Below, piece by piece: positions 1-7,150 of a stretch of DNA of 18,438 bases (the stretch's first letter is position 1; every line of letters begins with the position of its first letter). Source of the stretch: Bacilli bacterium (GTDB lineage: Bacteria; Bacillota_I; Bacilli_A; RFN20; CAG-826); the NCBI GenBank assembly GCA_017551465.1, contig JAFZLN010000029.1, positions 1 to 18,438 on the forward strand, given 5' to 3'. Made by a program: the position numbers and the translations under genes. Under the pieces are notes generated by a model that was given only the letters and a program-made list of their open reading frames with translations, did not search any database and had not been told where the DNA came from.

Positions 1-1006
1 AACAATAGTATTTTGTGTCTTTTAATTCTTCTTTGAAGTTAGAAATAAATCTCATGATTTTGTCTTCTGATTCATTGAGCGCTAGTACGATAAATTCATC
101 CCCACCTAAACGATAAGCATACATTCTTCTTGTCGCGTTATTGTTGATGGCTTTGGCGATTCTTTTTAGACCATTATCGCCTTCTAAATGTCCATAGTTA
201 TCATTAAGATACTTTAAACCATTCATATCTAATTGAATAATACCGGTGATATCTCTATTTAGTTTGGAAAGGTCATCAAAGTATGTCGCACGATTAAATA
301 AACCGGTAAGAACATCAATCTTGTTGTTTCTTTCATAAAGGAACAAATAATAGAACACTGTGCTCACTGCGATAGAAGTGGCAAGTAAATGGATATTGCC
401 ATCTGGATTGAAGAATGTTTCGATAATTGTCGCAACAGAGACAACTGACGCGCAGATGATAATGCCTAATGCATCGATAATGTGTTTGCTTTGTAATAGT
501 CTGATTGATTTATAAAGTAAGAACACAAGATAGAAGATAGACACGATGTGTGGCATGAAACGGAAAATAACAAAATCACCCGATAGCCAATGTAATTTTC
601 CATCTACATCTGAACAATCAAAATAGAACGTCCATGTTTTAGTAGCGGGAATAAATGGGAAAATATTAACGATAATACATAAAGTGAGTGGCACTAATAA
701 GATATAGAACCATACACCCTTAAACTTTTGCCCGCTTAAAAAGATAAAGCATAAAATACATAACGGTCTTAAAACATATAAAATCGCGGAAAAGAATGTC
801 GCTCCAATTACATCTTTTACTTCGTATTCGATATACTCACCTAAAGTATCAAAGATGGATATTAACAGAGTTAAACCCATGATGATTAGTAGGTAAACGC
901 TTGTTCTTTTTCTTGTTTTTATTTTCCTTATTAAAGTGATGCCTAAAACAATTACGCAACACAAAAGAATAAAGTTATCAATTAAGTATTTAAAGAAATA
1001 ATTCAT
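1..1006 (-). CDS. Membrane-bound GGDEF protein (putative diguanylate cyclase), 3' end cut by window
   Basis: Reading from the ATG at 1006 gives 335 codons with no stop before the window edge, so the C-terminus is missing. About six or seven hydrophobic segments (roughly residues 5-26, 36-56, 67-92, 97-121, 145-168, 177-199, 205-225) precede a GGDEF domain starting near residue 228 (IDVLTGLFNR), with DMNGLKYLND and an intact GGDEF signature at residues 301-305. The family makes cyclic di-GMP from two GTP; the intact signature suggests an active enzyme. The RxxD inhibitory site expected just upstream of GGDEF is absent (TRRM at that place), so product inhibition at a classical I-site is unlikely. 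The multispan N-terminus is probably a membrane sensor; I do not recognise its family. A second GGDEF gene lies directly upstream with a different sensor. The start has no usable SD and sits 7 nt from a TATAAT box. Confidence 0.9.
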   Translation of the reverse strand, partial: MNYFFKYLIDNFILLCCVIVLGITLIRKIKTRKRTSVYLLIIMGLTLLISIFDTLGEYIEYEVKDVIGATFFSAILYVLRPLCILCFIFLSGQKFKGVWFYILLVPLTLCIIVNIFPFIPATKTWTFYFDCSDVDGKLHWLSGDFVIFRFMPHIVSIFYLVFLLYKSIRLLQSKHIIDALGIIICASVVSVATIIETFFNPDGNIHLLATSIAVSTVFYYLFLYERNNKIDVLTGLFNRATYFDDLSKLNRDITGIIQLDMNGLKYLNDNYGHLEGDNGLKRIAKAINNNATRRMYAYRLGGDEFIVLALNESEDKIMRFISNFKEELKDTKYYC

Positions 1007-1013
1007 CCTTAAT

Positions 1014-1022
1014 ATTATAACA
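1014..1022 (-). promoter_or_regulatory. Extended -10 promoter of the first GGDEF gene
   Basis: On the minus strand the string TGT-TATAAT (TATAAT at 1014-1019) is a consensus -10 with the TGn extension. Only 7 nt separate it from the ATG at 1006, so transcription would begin at or next to the start codon. No convincing -35 is visible. A 7-bp inverted repeat (CATATGC at 1027-1033, GCATATG at 1055-1061) lies just upstream and could be an operator; that part is inference. Confidence 0.5.
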
Positions 1023-1061
1023 TGGACATATGCGTACCGCTTGCTTTTCTAGAAGCATATG

Positions 1062-1093
1062 CAAAATAAAAGTCATCACAATGGATGGCTAAA
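1062..1093 (-). terminator. Probable terminator of the second GGDEF gene (repeat copy A)
   Basis: Directly after the stop codon at 1094-1096 the minus strand can fold AGCCATC with GATGACT around a 6-nt loop, followed by TTTTATTTT. The stem has one C-A mismatch on this strand. The 29-nt stretch 1063-1091 matches 3270-3298 at 26 positions. Confidence 0.5.
1063..1091. repeat. 29-nt direct repeat containing a hairpin, copy A (copy B at 3270-3298)
   Basis: 1063-1091 and 3270-3298 are in the same orientation and differ at 3 of 29 positions by my alignment. Each carries the inverted arms of a terminator-like hairpin. Together they bracket the whole second GGDEF gene with its promoter. Confidence 0.65.
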
Positions 1094-3232
1094 TTATCTA
1101 GAATTATGATCTGGTCGTTTCTTTTTAAGCGTATCTTTATGTAAATACATTTGTTTATCAGCGCGTTTAAAAACATCGTTGAAACTCTCGTTTCTCTTTC
1201 TTTCCGCCATACCAGCTGCAATAACGATTCCTTCTTCTTCCTCGGCGTTAATTGAAGATAATTCTTTTAAACGTGATAAGAATGTTTCTCTATCTTTATA
1301 TTTATCTCCTTCGAGAATGGCAACAAATTCATCGCCACCAATACGATAAATCGGAACACCAGCGTAAACATTACAAATCATGTGACAAGCTTCTTTTAAG
1401 AATTCGTCACCACGGTTATGACCATATTTATCATTAACATATTTAAGGTCGTTAATATCGCACACAACAATGGCATATCGATAATTAGGATCTTCTTTAA
1501 CCAAAGATAAGATTCTTCTTTCACTTAAGATATAAGCACGATGATTTTTGACTCCTGTTAAGGCATCAATATTAGCGGTAGCTTCCGCTTTGTCGAGTTT
1601 CTTACGAACAATAATCATTCGTCTTTGGGCAACGATAACAATAATGAGTGTCACAAAGACAACAATTATCACCACGAGCACTAGTGGGTTTTGCCTAATG
1701 TAATCACCTAAGTTCATGTTCGCTGTCTCTTCTGCGTAGAAATAAGTTAATGCCGCATTAACGCTTGTTTCAGGTACAAGGTTAGTCAATTTGCAAATGA
1801 TTGAGTATAGTTCGTTGCTATGTTTACTAACAGCAAAAGAATATTCAGTTTGCTTATTTGTTTGTAGCGAGATAAGACTATATTTATCCACTAAACGAGC
1901 AATATTGTTGTAACGGTAAGTACTAATGAGGAAACAGTCAGCTTTTTTGTTTGAAACAGCTTTGAGACATTCTTCAACGCCCGAAAATTCAACAGGTGTC
2001 CATTCAGGGAATAAGACCTTAACAAAGGAAATATAGTTAAGATCATCTTTATCAACCGCAACAGTAATCGATTCTTTCGTGGAGAAACTGTTTTGGTCAG
2101 CTTTACGCACAAGAGCATCAACACCAGCACTAACAAATGGTTGAGTGATGCTTAAACCACGTTGTTCTGCTTCGTAATAACCGAAATTAACTGGGAAAAT
2201 ACAGTCAATTTCACCATTTTGTAGAGCGTTCGTGGCGGCAAGAGAAGTATCGTAGCCAACCGCTTCAAAATCTATATGAGCATTCGCTAATACATCAGAT
2301 GATAATTCAAGGAATACTTTTAATGCACCAGTAAGTTCACCGGTTTTCTTATCCTTGCCACAATAGGCAAGGTAATTATTTAGATAACCGACTTTTACTT
2401 TACCATGCGCAGTTAACCAATCTTTTTCATCGTTTCCAAGAAATAGATTCGCACCATTGGATTTATAGTACTTGTCATGAAGGTATTGTGAATAGAATGG
2501 GTTCTCATCATGAATCTTGCTCATGGCTTGATCAAGTTCTTCATGAAGGTCAGGACGAGCTTTATTAACAGCGAAATAATATTCTGAGGACCCTACTTTA
2601 ACAACAGGGATAACACCTCCGTAACTCGCATATGAATCGATTCCGAGATAGGCATCATATGTACCATTTTCAAGATTATTGATGGTTTCTTGTTCGGTGG
2701 TTGTTATTTCAATAAGTTCAGCATTAATATCGTTTTTATCAGCCCATTCATTGAAATATTGTATTTGAACGCTTCCCTTGTTAGCGGCAATCTTCTTGCC
2801 GTTAAAAAATGTATAGTCACCATGGGCATAGTCTTCTCTATTTGCGGACACAAATAGATAGTAATCTTCTGTTCCCATTGGAAGGGAAGAGAAGAACATG
2901 TGCTCTTTACGTGACTCAACGTAAGAAACATCGCTCAATAAATCAATTTCACCGTTTTGTAGTTTTTGGAATAATTCTGGCCAACTGCCTTCAACATATT
3001 CATAAGTCCAGTCGGTATAGGAGGCTACTTTACATTGATATTCGTAATTGTAGCCATTCTTTCTTCCAAATTGATCAACCCAATCGATTGGTGTTTCATA
3101 CCAGCCAACTTTAACGACGGTTTGTTCTTCTTGGGCCTTAGCGGGTTTAAAATCAACACCATGAGATAAAGAAATAACCGTTAATACGGCTAAAAATGAA
3201 ATAAAGCAACTAACGATTTTAAACTTTCTCAT
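1094..3232 (-). CDS. Sensor diguanylate cyclase: two solute-binding domains, one membrane helix, GGDEF
   Basis: 712 aa. An N-terminal signal peptide (basic MRKFK, then a hydrophobic stretch to about residue 25) leads to two consecutive periplasmic-binding-protein type 3 (SBP_bac_3-like) modules, about residues 39-257 and 272-505. The second opens with WLTAHGKVKVGY, the typical module start. One membrane helix follows (about 516-535), then a GGDEF domain (about 553-708) beginning NIDALTGVKNHR, with DINDLKYVND and an intact GGDEF at 632-636. The inhibitory RxxD site is absent (YAGV in its place). The tandem extracytoplasmic modules recall BvgS-type sensors, here joined to a cyclase instead of a kinase. 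The likely role is to sense an amino-acid-like small molecule outside the cell and set cyclic di-GMP inside; the ligand is unknown. The gene lacks an SD and is bounded by two copies of a hairpin repeat. Confidence 0.93.
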   Translation of the reverse strand: MRKFKIVSCFISFLAVLTVISLSHGVDFKPAKAQEEQTVVKVGWYETPIDWVDQFGRKNGYNYEYQCKVASYTDWTYEYVEGSWPELFQKLQNGEIDLLSDVSYVESRKEHMFFSSLPMGTEDYYLFVSANREDYAHGDYTFFNGKKIAANKGSVQIQYFNEWADKNDINAELIEITTTEQETINNLENGTYDAYLGIDSYASYGGVIPVVKVGSSEYYFAVNKARPDLHEELDQAMSKIHDENPFYSQYLHDKYYKSNGANLFLGNDEKDWLTAHGKVKVGYLNNYLAYCGKDKKTGELTGALKVFLELSSDVLANAHIDFEAVGYDTSLAATNALQNGEIDCIFPVNFGYYEAEQRGLSITQPFVSAGVDALVRKADQNSFSTKESITVAVDKDDLNYISFVKVLFPEWTPVEFSGVEECLKAVSNKKADCFLISTYRYNNIARLVDKYSLISLQTNKQTEYSFAVSKHSNELYSIICKLTNLVPETSVNAALTYFYAEETANMNLGDYIRQNPLVLVVIIVVFVTLIIVIVAQRRMIIVRKKLDKAEATANIDALTGVKNHRAYILSERRILSLVKEDPNYRYAIVVCDINDLKYVNDKYGHNRGDEFLKEACHMICNVYAGVPIYRIGGDEFVAILEGDKYKDRETFLSRLKELSSINAEEEEGIVIAAGMAERKRNESFNDVFKRADKQMYLHKDTLKKKRPDHNSR

Positions 3233-3253
3233 AATGTATACGTATTACATTAT
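3231..3253. promoter_or_regulatory. Inverted repeat spanning -10 and start codon of the second GGDEF gene
   Basis: ATAATGTA (3231-3238) and TACATTAT (3246-3253) are perfect 8-bp inverted arms around a 7-nt spacer. One arm overlaps the ATG (3230-3232) and the other overlaps the -10 box. Transcription would start inside the repeat, so a DNA-bound repressor fits better than an RNA hairpin. Inference; the regulator is unknown. Confidence 0.5.
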
Positions 3254-3254
3254 A
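3249..3254 (-). promoter_or_regulatory. -10 box (TATAAT) of the second GGDEF gene
   Basis: A consensus TATAAT on the minus strand lies 16 nt before the ATG at 3232, predicting a leader of only about 9-10 nt. There is no SD before the ATG. The -35 region (TTTAAT at 17-bp spacing) is poor. Confidence 0.5.
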
Positions 3255-3269
3255 TACACACGAGAAAGA

Positions 3270-3298
3270 AAATTAAAAGCCATCACAACGGATGGCTA
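3270..3298 (-). terminator. Rho-independent terminator after tRNA-Ala (repeat copy B)
   Basis: The minus strand has AGCCATC (3297-3291), a 6-nt loop, GATGGCT (3284-3278) and then TTTTAATTTTC. The 7-bp stem is perfect. It sits 15 nt after the tRNA 3' end and upstream of the second GGDEF promoter. It is the near-identical partner of the hairpin at 1063-1091. Confidence 0.7.
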
Positions 3299-3312
3299 TT
3301 AATAACACTACT

Positions 3313-3388
3313 TGGTGGATCCGACGAGGATCGAACTCGCTACCTCATCGTTGCGAACGATGCGCTCTCCCAGGTGAGCTACGGACCC
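3313..3388 (-). tRNA. tRNA-Ala (anticodon CGC)
   Basis: 76 nt including an encoded CCA. I folded it by eye. The acceptor arms are GGGTCCG / CGGATCC, the D-stem is GCTC/GAGC, and the anticodon stem CATCG/CGATG encloses the loop TTCGCAA with anticodon CGC at loop positions 3-5. The T-arm GCGAG-TTCGATC-CTCGT is followed by A73 and CCA. The acceptor contains the G3-U70 wobble pair that marks alanine tRNAs for AlaRS. It reads GCG codons. It has its own promoter and terminator, so it is a single-gene transcription unit. Confidence 0.95.
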
Positions 3389-3400
3389 ATAGTGTTTCTT

Positions 3401-3429
3401 ATAATAAATATAAATTAGTAAAAAATCAA
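3401..3429 (-). promoter_or_regulatory. Promoter of tRNA-Ala
   Basis: On the minus strand -35 TTGATT (3424-3429), a 17-bp spacer and -10 TATTAT (3401-3406) place the start near 3394, about 6 nt before the mature tRNA 5' end. The -35 begins just after the stop codon of the preceding phosphodiesterase gene. Confidence 0.6.
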
Positions 3430-4536
3430 TCAAACATTATACGCGGAGATATCAATTTTCATTTCTTTCTCGGTATTTCCAGCGTGATGTCCTTTGAATA
3501 ATTCAAAGCCTTTTGTCTCTTTTGAGGCATATAAGCAATATTCATCAATACTAGTGGCAACATAATCACCGATAAAGGCCACTGCTTTTGGATTAACTTC
3601 ACCTTCACCAAAGATTTTGGAATCTAAGGCTTCTTGTTTACTCATTAATAAGAAGTGTTCGCCATAGTATTTATTAAATAATTCTTCAAATTCTTTATTA
3701 GTGCCTTTTTTAATAAAGAAAGTTGGTGTTCTTTTTTCAAAAGACATTGGTTTATCTAATAAAGAATATAAGTCTTCGTGTTCACAGAAATCTAAGAACT
3801 TAACATTGATATGACCATGATCTGCAAAAGACATGAATAAAGTATCAGGGTTAGCTTTGGCTAAGCGTTTGATGATTCTATTAATTCTTTTGACAATGCG
3901 GTGTACCTTGAAAGAATCAATGCCAGTAGCGTGCATCTCATAGTCTGGGGAATCGAAATAGAAATAGCCTAAGCATTTATCAACACCTTTGATGGACTTA
4001 TTAACAATGCGTTCAAAGTCTCTAAAGTTCTTTGGACCATTTTGATCAACAGGATATCTTTTGACATCAAACACAGCCACGTCTTCATTATTTTCCTTCA
4101 CTAATACCAAAATGGTATTAGTTGGTAACAATGTTTCAGCGATGTTTGCTGGCTCTAATTTTTCTTCAGTGTTATAGTCGCTATTTCTAAATAAAATAAT
4201 GTGTCTATTATATTCTTCAAAGTACTGCGCCCAAGACATCCAACCTGTTTCAATTGGATATTTGCCAGTTAAAAAACCAAGTGTTGCGGCGGTTGTGGTT
4301 GGTGGGAAGGTGGAATTAATTGTGCAAAGATAATTCTTTCTAATAAAATCCTTATCTTTTAAATGCATTCTAACGATATTTTGACCCATGCCATCAAAGA
4401 GCATGACAACTACTTTCTTATGGCCTTTTAATATTGCATCAACTTCTGGTTCGCTTTGGTGAAAAGTTTTAACACCAAAATGTTTTAAAAGGCTATTGGA
4501 AAAAGTGATGAGGTTGTGATCGTTATAATTATTCAC
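3430..4536 (-). CDS. Type I phosphodiesterase / alkaline phosphatase superfamily protein
   Basis: 368 aa, GTG start at 4536 supported by AAGGAGA 6 nt upstream, overlapping the rmuC stop by 8 nt. The fold signatures are in order: VVVMLFDGMG with metal-binding D48; STFPPTTTAA around residues 76-84, with the likely threonine nucleophile near 80-82; PDYEMHATG giving D198 and H202; and FADHGH with D239, H240 and H242. This is the two-metal phosphodiesterase/nucleotide-pyrophosphatase pattern (PF01663-like). No signal peptide or membrane helix is visible, so it is probably cytoplasmic. The substrate cannot be told from the sequence: phosphodiester, nucleotide or phospholipid-head-group hydrolysis are all possible. 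Translation is probably coupled to rmuC. The stop is TGA. Confidence 0.85.
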   Translation of the reverse strand: MNNYNDHNLITFSNSLLKHFGVKTFHQSEPEVDAILKGHKKVVVMLFDGMGQNIVRMHLKDKDFIRKNYLCTINSTFPPTTTAATLGFLTGKYPIETGWMSWAQYFEEYNRHIILFRNSDYNTEEKLEPANIAETLLPTNTILVLVKENNEDVAVFDVKRYPVDQNGPKNFRDFERIVNKSIKGVDKCLGYFYFDSPDYEMHATGIDSFKVHRIVKRINRIIKRLAKANPDTLFMSFADHGHINVKFLDFCEHEDLYSLLDKPMSFEKRTPTFFIKKGTNKEFEELFNKYYGEHFLLMSKQEALDSKIFGEGEVNPKAVAFIGDYVATSIDEYCLYASKETKGFELFKGHHAGNTEKEMKIDISAYNV

Positions 4537-5749
4537 GGTTGTCTCCTTCTATTCGTTTCACCTCTTCATCTAAGTCACTATTAGTACTAATGGCTTGGAA
4601 TTTAGTGGTGATTCTACCGACACGATGGTCAAGTTCTTCTCTTCTCTTACCTGTTTGCTCAAGAGCGTTGGAGAACTTATCCCATTCACGACCAAACATC
4701 TCGAAGTCTTTGGCGAGACGTTGTAAGTGACGGTTGATTTCTTCAGCGTTTTTACTTCTTTCTACTTCAATTCTTACCATATTAATGGTAACTAAGATAG
4801 CAGGCAAGGTAGATGGGGAAGTCAAAATGACTTTCTTACTTCTAGCGTATTCAATGACATCATCTAAGTTTTGATGGATAAAAGCGAAGACGCCATCGTT
4901 AGGAATAAACATTAAAGCTTCAGGAGCAGTTTTTCCTTCAACGATGTATTTATCTTTAATAACAGTAATGTGTTTCTTAACAGCGTTACCAAATTCTTTG
5001 GTTAATCTTTCCTTTTCTTCAGGTACATCAGTTTCAAAGATGCGTTGATAATCTTGGAATGGGAATTTAGAGTCAATGCAAATCATCTTATTTGGTTCTG
5101 GCATAAAGACGACTGCATCCGCTCTAACATCATCGCCATCTTTGACTTTCTTCATGGTGTATTGTTCTTGATAGCAACCAGTAGTGTCACCAAAAACACT
5201 ATGGAGGACCATCGATAATTGATATTCGCCATATTGGCCTCTAGATTGATTGCCTTCTAAGACACTTCTTAAAGAGACAACATCTTTAGATAATTCTTCA
5301 ATGTTCTTTTGTGCAGCATCAATAGCTTGGAGTCTTTCTCTCACTTGGGCCATTGTTTCACCAGTGGTTTTAAAACCTTCCGCAAGTTTTTCATCCACTT
5401 TCTTATTTATTTCAATTAATTTATCGTCAATTTGTTTATTAAGGGCATCGAATCTTTTATTAAGTGATTCAGTAATACCGTTTTGGAAACGTTCTAACTT
5501 CTCATTATTTAGTTCGTTACTCTTAGTGGTTTGCTCTAAAACTTTGTTAATTTCTTCACTAACAGATAGTTTAATGTTGGTTTTTAATTGATCGGTTAAT
5601 GAATTTAATTGTTGTTGTAACATGCCAATTTCTTTTAAATCGACCTGTGGTGCTTCACCCTTCTTATTAGAGTTTTTGATGATTAAAATAATTGCAACAA
5701 TGATAGCAATTAAAGCAAGACTAGAAATGACAATAGCGATAATTTCCAT
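4529..5749 (-). CDS. rmuC: RmuC family protein (DNA recombination / genome-stability factor)
   Basis: 406 aa from the ATG at 5749. An in-frame ATG at 5782 would add 11 residues but has no SD, while the chosen start follows a G-rich SD (GTGGGGGA). An N-terminal membrane helix (about residues 3-26) is followed by a long Lys/Glu/Gln-rich coiled coil (about 35-165). The conserved core begins at RGQYGEYQL (170) and has RADAVV with D211 and CIDSKF with D226 and K228, a PD-(D/E)xK-like nuclease signature. RmuC proteins limit inversions and rearrangements at repeats; the biochemical activity is less certain. It is first gene of a two-gene operon with the downstream phosphodiesterase and has a good promoter of its own. 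Length is in the usual range. Confidence 0.92.
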   Translation of the reverse strand: MEIIAIVISSLALIAIIVAIILIIKNSNKKGEAPQVDLKEIGMLQQQLNSLTDQLKTNIKLSVSEEINKVLEQTTKSNELNNEKLERFQNGITESLNKRFDALNKQIDDKLIEINKKVDEKLAEGFKTTGETMAQVRERLQAIDAAQKNIEELSKDVVSLRSVLEGNQSRGQYGEYQLSMVLHSVFGDTTGCYQEQYTMKKVKDGDDVRADAVVFMPEPNKMICIDSKFPFQDYQRIFETDVPEEKERLTKEFGNAVKKHITVIKDKYIVEGKTAPEALMFIPNDGVFAFIHQNLDDVIEYARSKKVILTSPSTLPAILVTINMVRIEVERSKNAEEINRHLQRLAKDFEMFGREWDKFSNALEQTGKRREELDHRVGRITTKFQAISTNSDLDEEVKRIEGDNRE

Positions 5750-5800
5750 GGTTTTTAATCCCCCACTTTTATTAAACCACATTTAATTAAGTGAGAGATT

Positions 5801-5828
5801 ACTATATCAAAAATATTTTTTCTGTCAA
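5801..5828 (-). promoter_or_regulatory. Promoter of the rmuC-phosphodiesterase operon
   Basis: On the minus strand a perfect -35 TTGACA (5823-5828), a 16-bp spacer and -10 TATAGT (5801-5806) predict a start near 5794 and a leader of about 45 nt before the ATG at 5749. This is the best sigma-A-type match in the window. Confidence 0.65.
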
Positions 5829-5887
5829 AGAAAAACGAGTAGTTTTATTCATAAAAGTCAAGACTAATAAGGCAATTCTTTCTTGTG

Positions 5888-5893
5888 TATAAT
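5888..5893 (+). promoter_or_regulatory. -10 box (TATAAT) of the Y-family polymerase gene
   Basis: TATAAT lies 12 nt before the ATG at 5906, giving a predicted leader of only about 4-7 nt. No convincing -35 is seen at 16-18 bp. No LexA-type (CGAAC-N4-GTTCG) box was found between this gene and rmuC. Confidence 0.5.
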
Positions 5894-5905
5894 ACATTCA
5901 CCCCT

Positions 5906-7150
5906 ATGAAAAAGAGAGTAATTGCCGTCATTGACTTAAAAGCTTTTTATTCATACGTTGAGTGTCTTGATAGAGGTCTTGATCCATGGAAAGCACCACT
6001 TGTCGTGGCCGACAAAGAAAGAGGCACAAATACGATTGTTTTAAGTGTGTCTCCATATCTTAAAAAGCAAGGTATTCCATCAAGATGCAGAATTAAAGAA
6101 TTGCCAAAGAAATATAACTATATCTACGCTGTTCCGAGAATGGAAAGATACTTAGAGAAAAGCGCAGAAGTTATTAATGTCTTATATCATTTTGTCGCGG
6201 AAGAAGATGTCCATGTTTATTCCATCGATGAAGCGTTCGTAGATTTGACAACTTACTTACCTTATTACAACAAGACACCACTTCAGATGGTCACCACGAT
6301 TATCAATCAAATTAAAGAAGAGACGGGATTACAAGCCACTGCGGGTATTGGCGATAACTTCTTTTTAGCGAAAATTGCGCTAGATGTGTACGCGAAAAAG
6401 GAAAGAAACGGCATTGCTCGTATGTCAAAAGATGATGTCAAAGAAAAGCTTTGGCCAATCACTCCACTTAGTAAGGTTTGGAGCATTGGTGCAAGAACCG
6501 AAGCCAAATTAAATAAGATGGGTTTATTCACCGTTAAAGATATTGCCTTATCTAATATCGATTATTTAAGAAGTAAGTTTGGGATAATGGGTGAACAGCT
6601 TTGGCGGCACGCAAATGGTATCGATGAAGCGGACATTCACGAAAAATATGAGCCAAAAGAAAGGAGCTTGTCTTTAAGCCAAGTATTGTTTAGGGATTAT
6701 AACAAAGATGAGGCTATCACTATTATTAGAGAAATGGTTGATACATTATCTTCTAGGATGAGAAACGCGAATAAGATGACTGGTGTTGTTGCAATATATA
6801 TTGGCTATTCAAAGAACGCTGGTGGTTTTGCACGTCGTTCAACCTTATTAGCGCCCACTGACGATAGCCAAGTTCTTTTAAAAGCCATATTAGAAATCTA
6901 CCACATCTATATTAAGGATTTACCAATACGCGTTATTGGTTTGAACTTTGGCATGCTAACGGATGCGACTCATCAACAACTAAATATGTTTGAAGATGAT
7001 AAAGAACAATTAAAAAGACATAGTTTGCAAAAGACTATGGACGCTTTACAGAGTAAGTTTGGCAAAAACTCTGTCTTAAGAGCGTCTTCTCTTTTAGAAG
7101 AAAGCACAATTAGAGATAGAAACAACTATATAGGAGGTCATCGTAAATGA
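5906..7150 (+). CDS. Y-family DNA polymerase (UvrX/UmuC/DinB-like)
   Basis: 414 aa from the ATG at 5906. A GTG at 5885 would add 7 residues but overlaps the TATAAT box, so it is unlikely to be transcribed. Catalytic residues are present: VIAVIDLKAFYSYVE with D10 near the N-terminus, and VYSIDEAFVD with S106-I107-D108-E109. A helix-hairpin-helix region (WSIGARTEAKLNKMG) follows, then the little-finger domain. QQLNMF at 357-362 fits the sliding-clamp binding motif. Such enzymes copy past DNA lesions with low fidelity. It overlaps a YolD-like gene by 4 nt (ATGA), the arrangement of the Bacillus uvrX-yolD type, which argues for the Gram-positive UvrX/YqjW branch rather than classical dinB. No symbol is assigned because the subgroup is not certain. 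Confidence 0.93.
   Translation: MKKRVIAVIDLKAFYSYVECLDRGLDPWKAPLVVADKERGTNTIVLSVSPYLKKQGIPSRCRIKELPKKYNYIYAVPRMERYLEKSAEVINVLYHFVAEEDVHVYSIDEAFVDLTTYLPYYNKTPLQMVTTIINQIKEETGLQATAGIGDNFFLAKIALDVYAKKERNGIARMSKDDVKEKLWPITPLSKVWSIGARTEAKLNKMGLFTVKDIALSNIDYLRSKFGIMGEQLWRHANGIDEADIHEKYEPKERSLSLSQVLFRDYNKDEAITIIREMVDTLSSRMRNANKMTGVVAIYIGYSKNAGGFARRSTLLAPTDDSQVLLKAILEIYHIYIKDLPIRVIGLNFGMLTDATHQQLNMFEDDKEQLKRHSLQKTMDALQSKFGKNSVLRASSLLEESTIRDRNNYIGGHRK

Noticed and set aside
3292..3501. 69-codon open frame on the plus strand
   Set aside because: It runs through the tRNA-Ala gene on the opposite strand and into the phosphodiesterase 3' end; no independent support.
5250..5591. 113-codon open frame on the plus strand
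   Set aside because: Antisense to the coiled-coil region of rmuC; its Leu/Ser-rich translation is what the complement of Lys/Glu codons produces.
5783..5905. LexA/SOS box upstream of the Y-family polymerase
   Set aside because: No CGAAC-N4-GTTCG or close variant could be found by eye on either strand.
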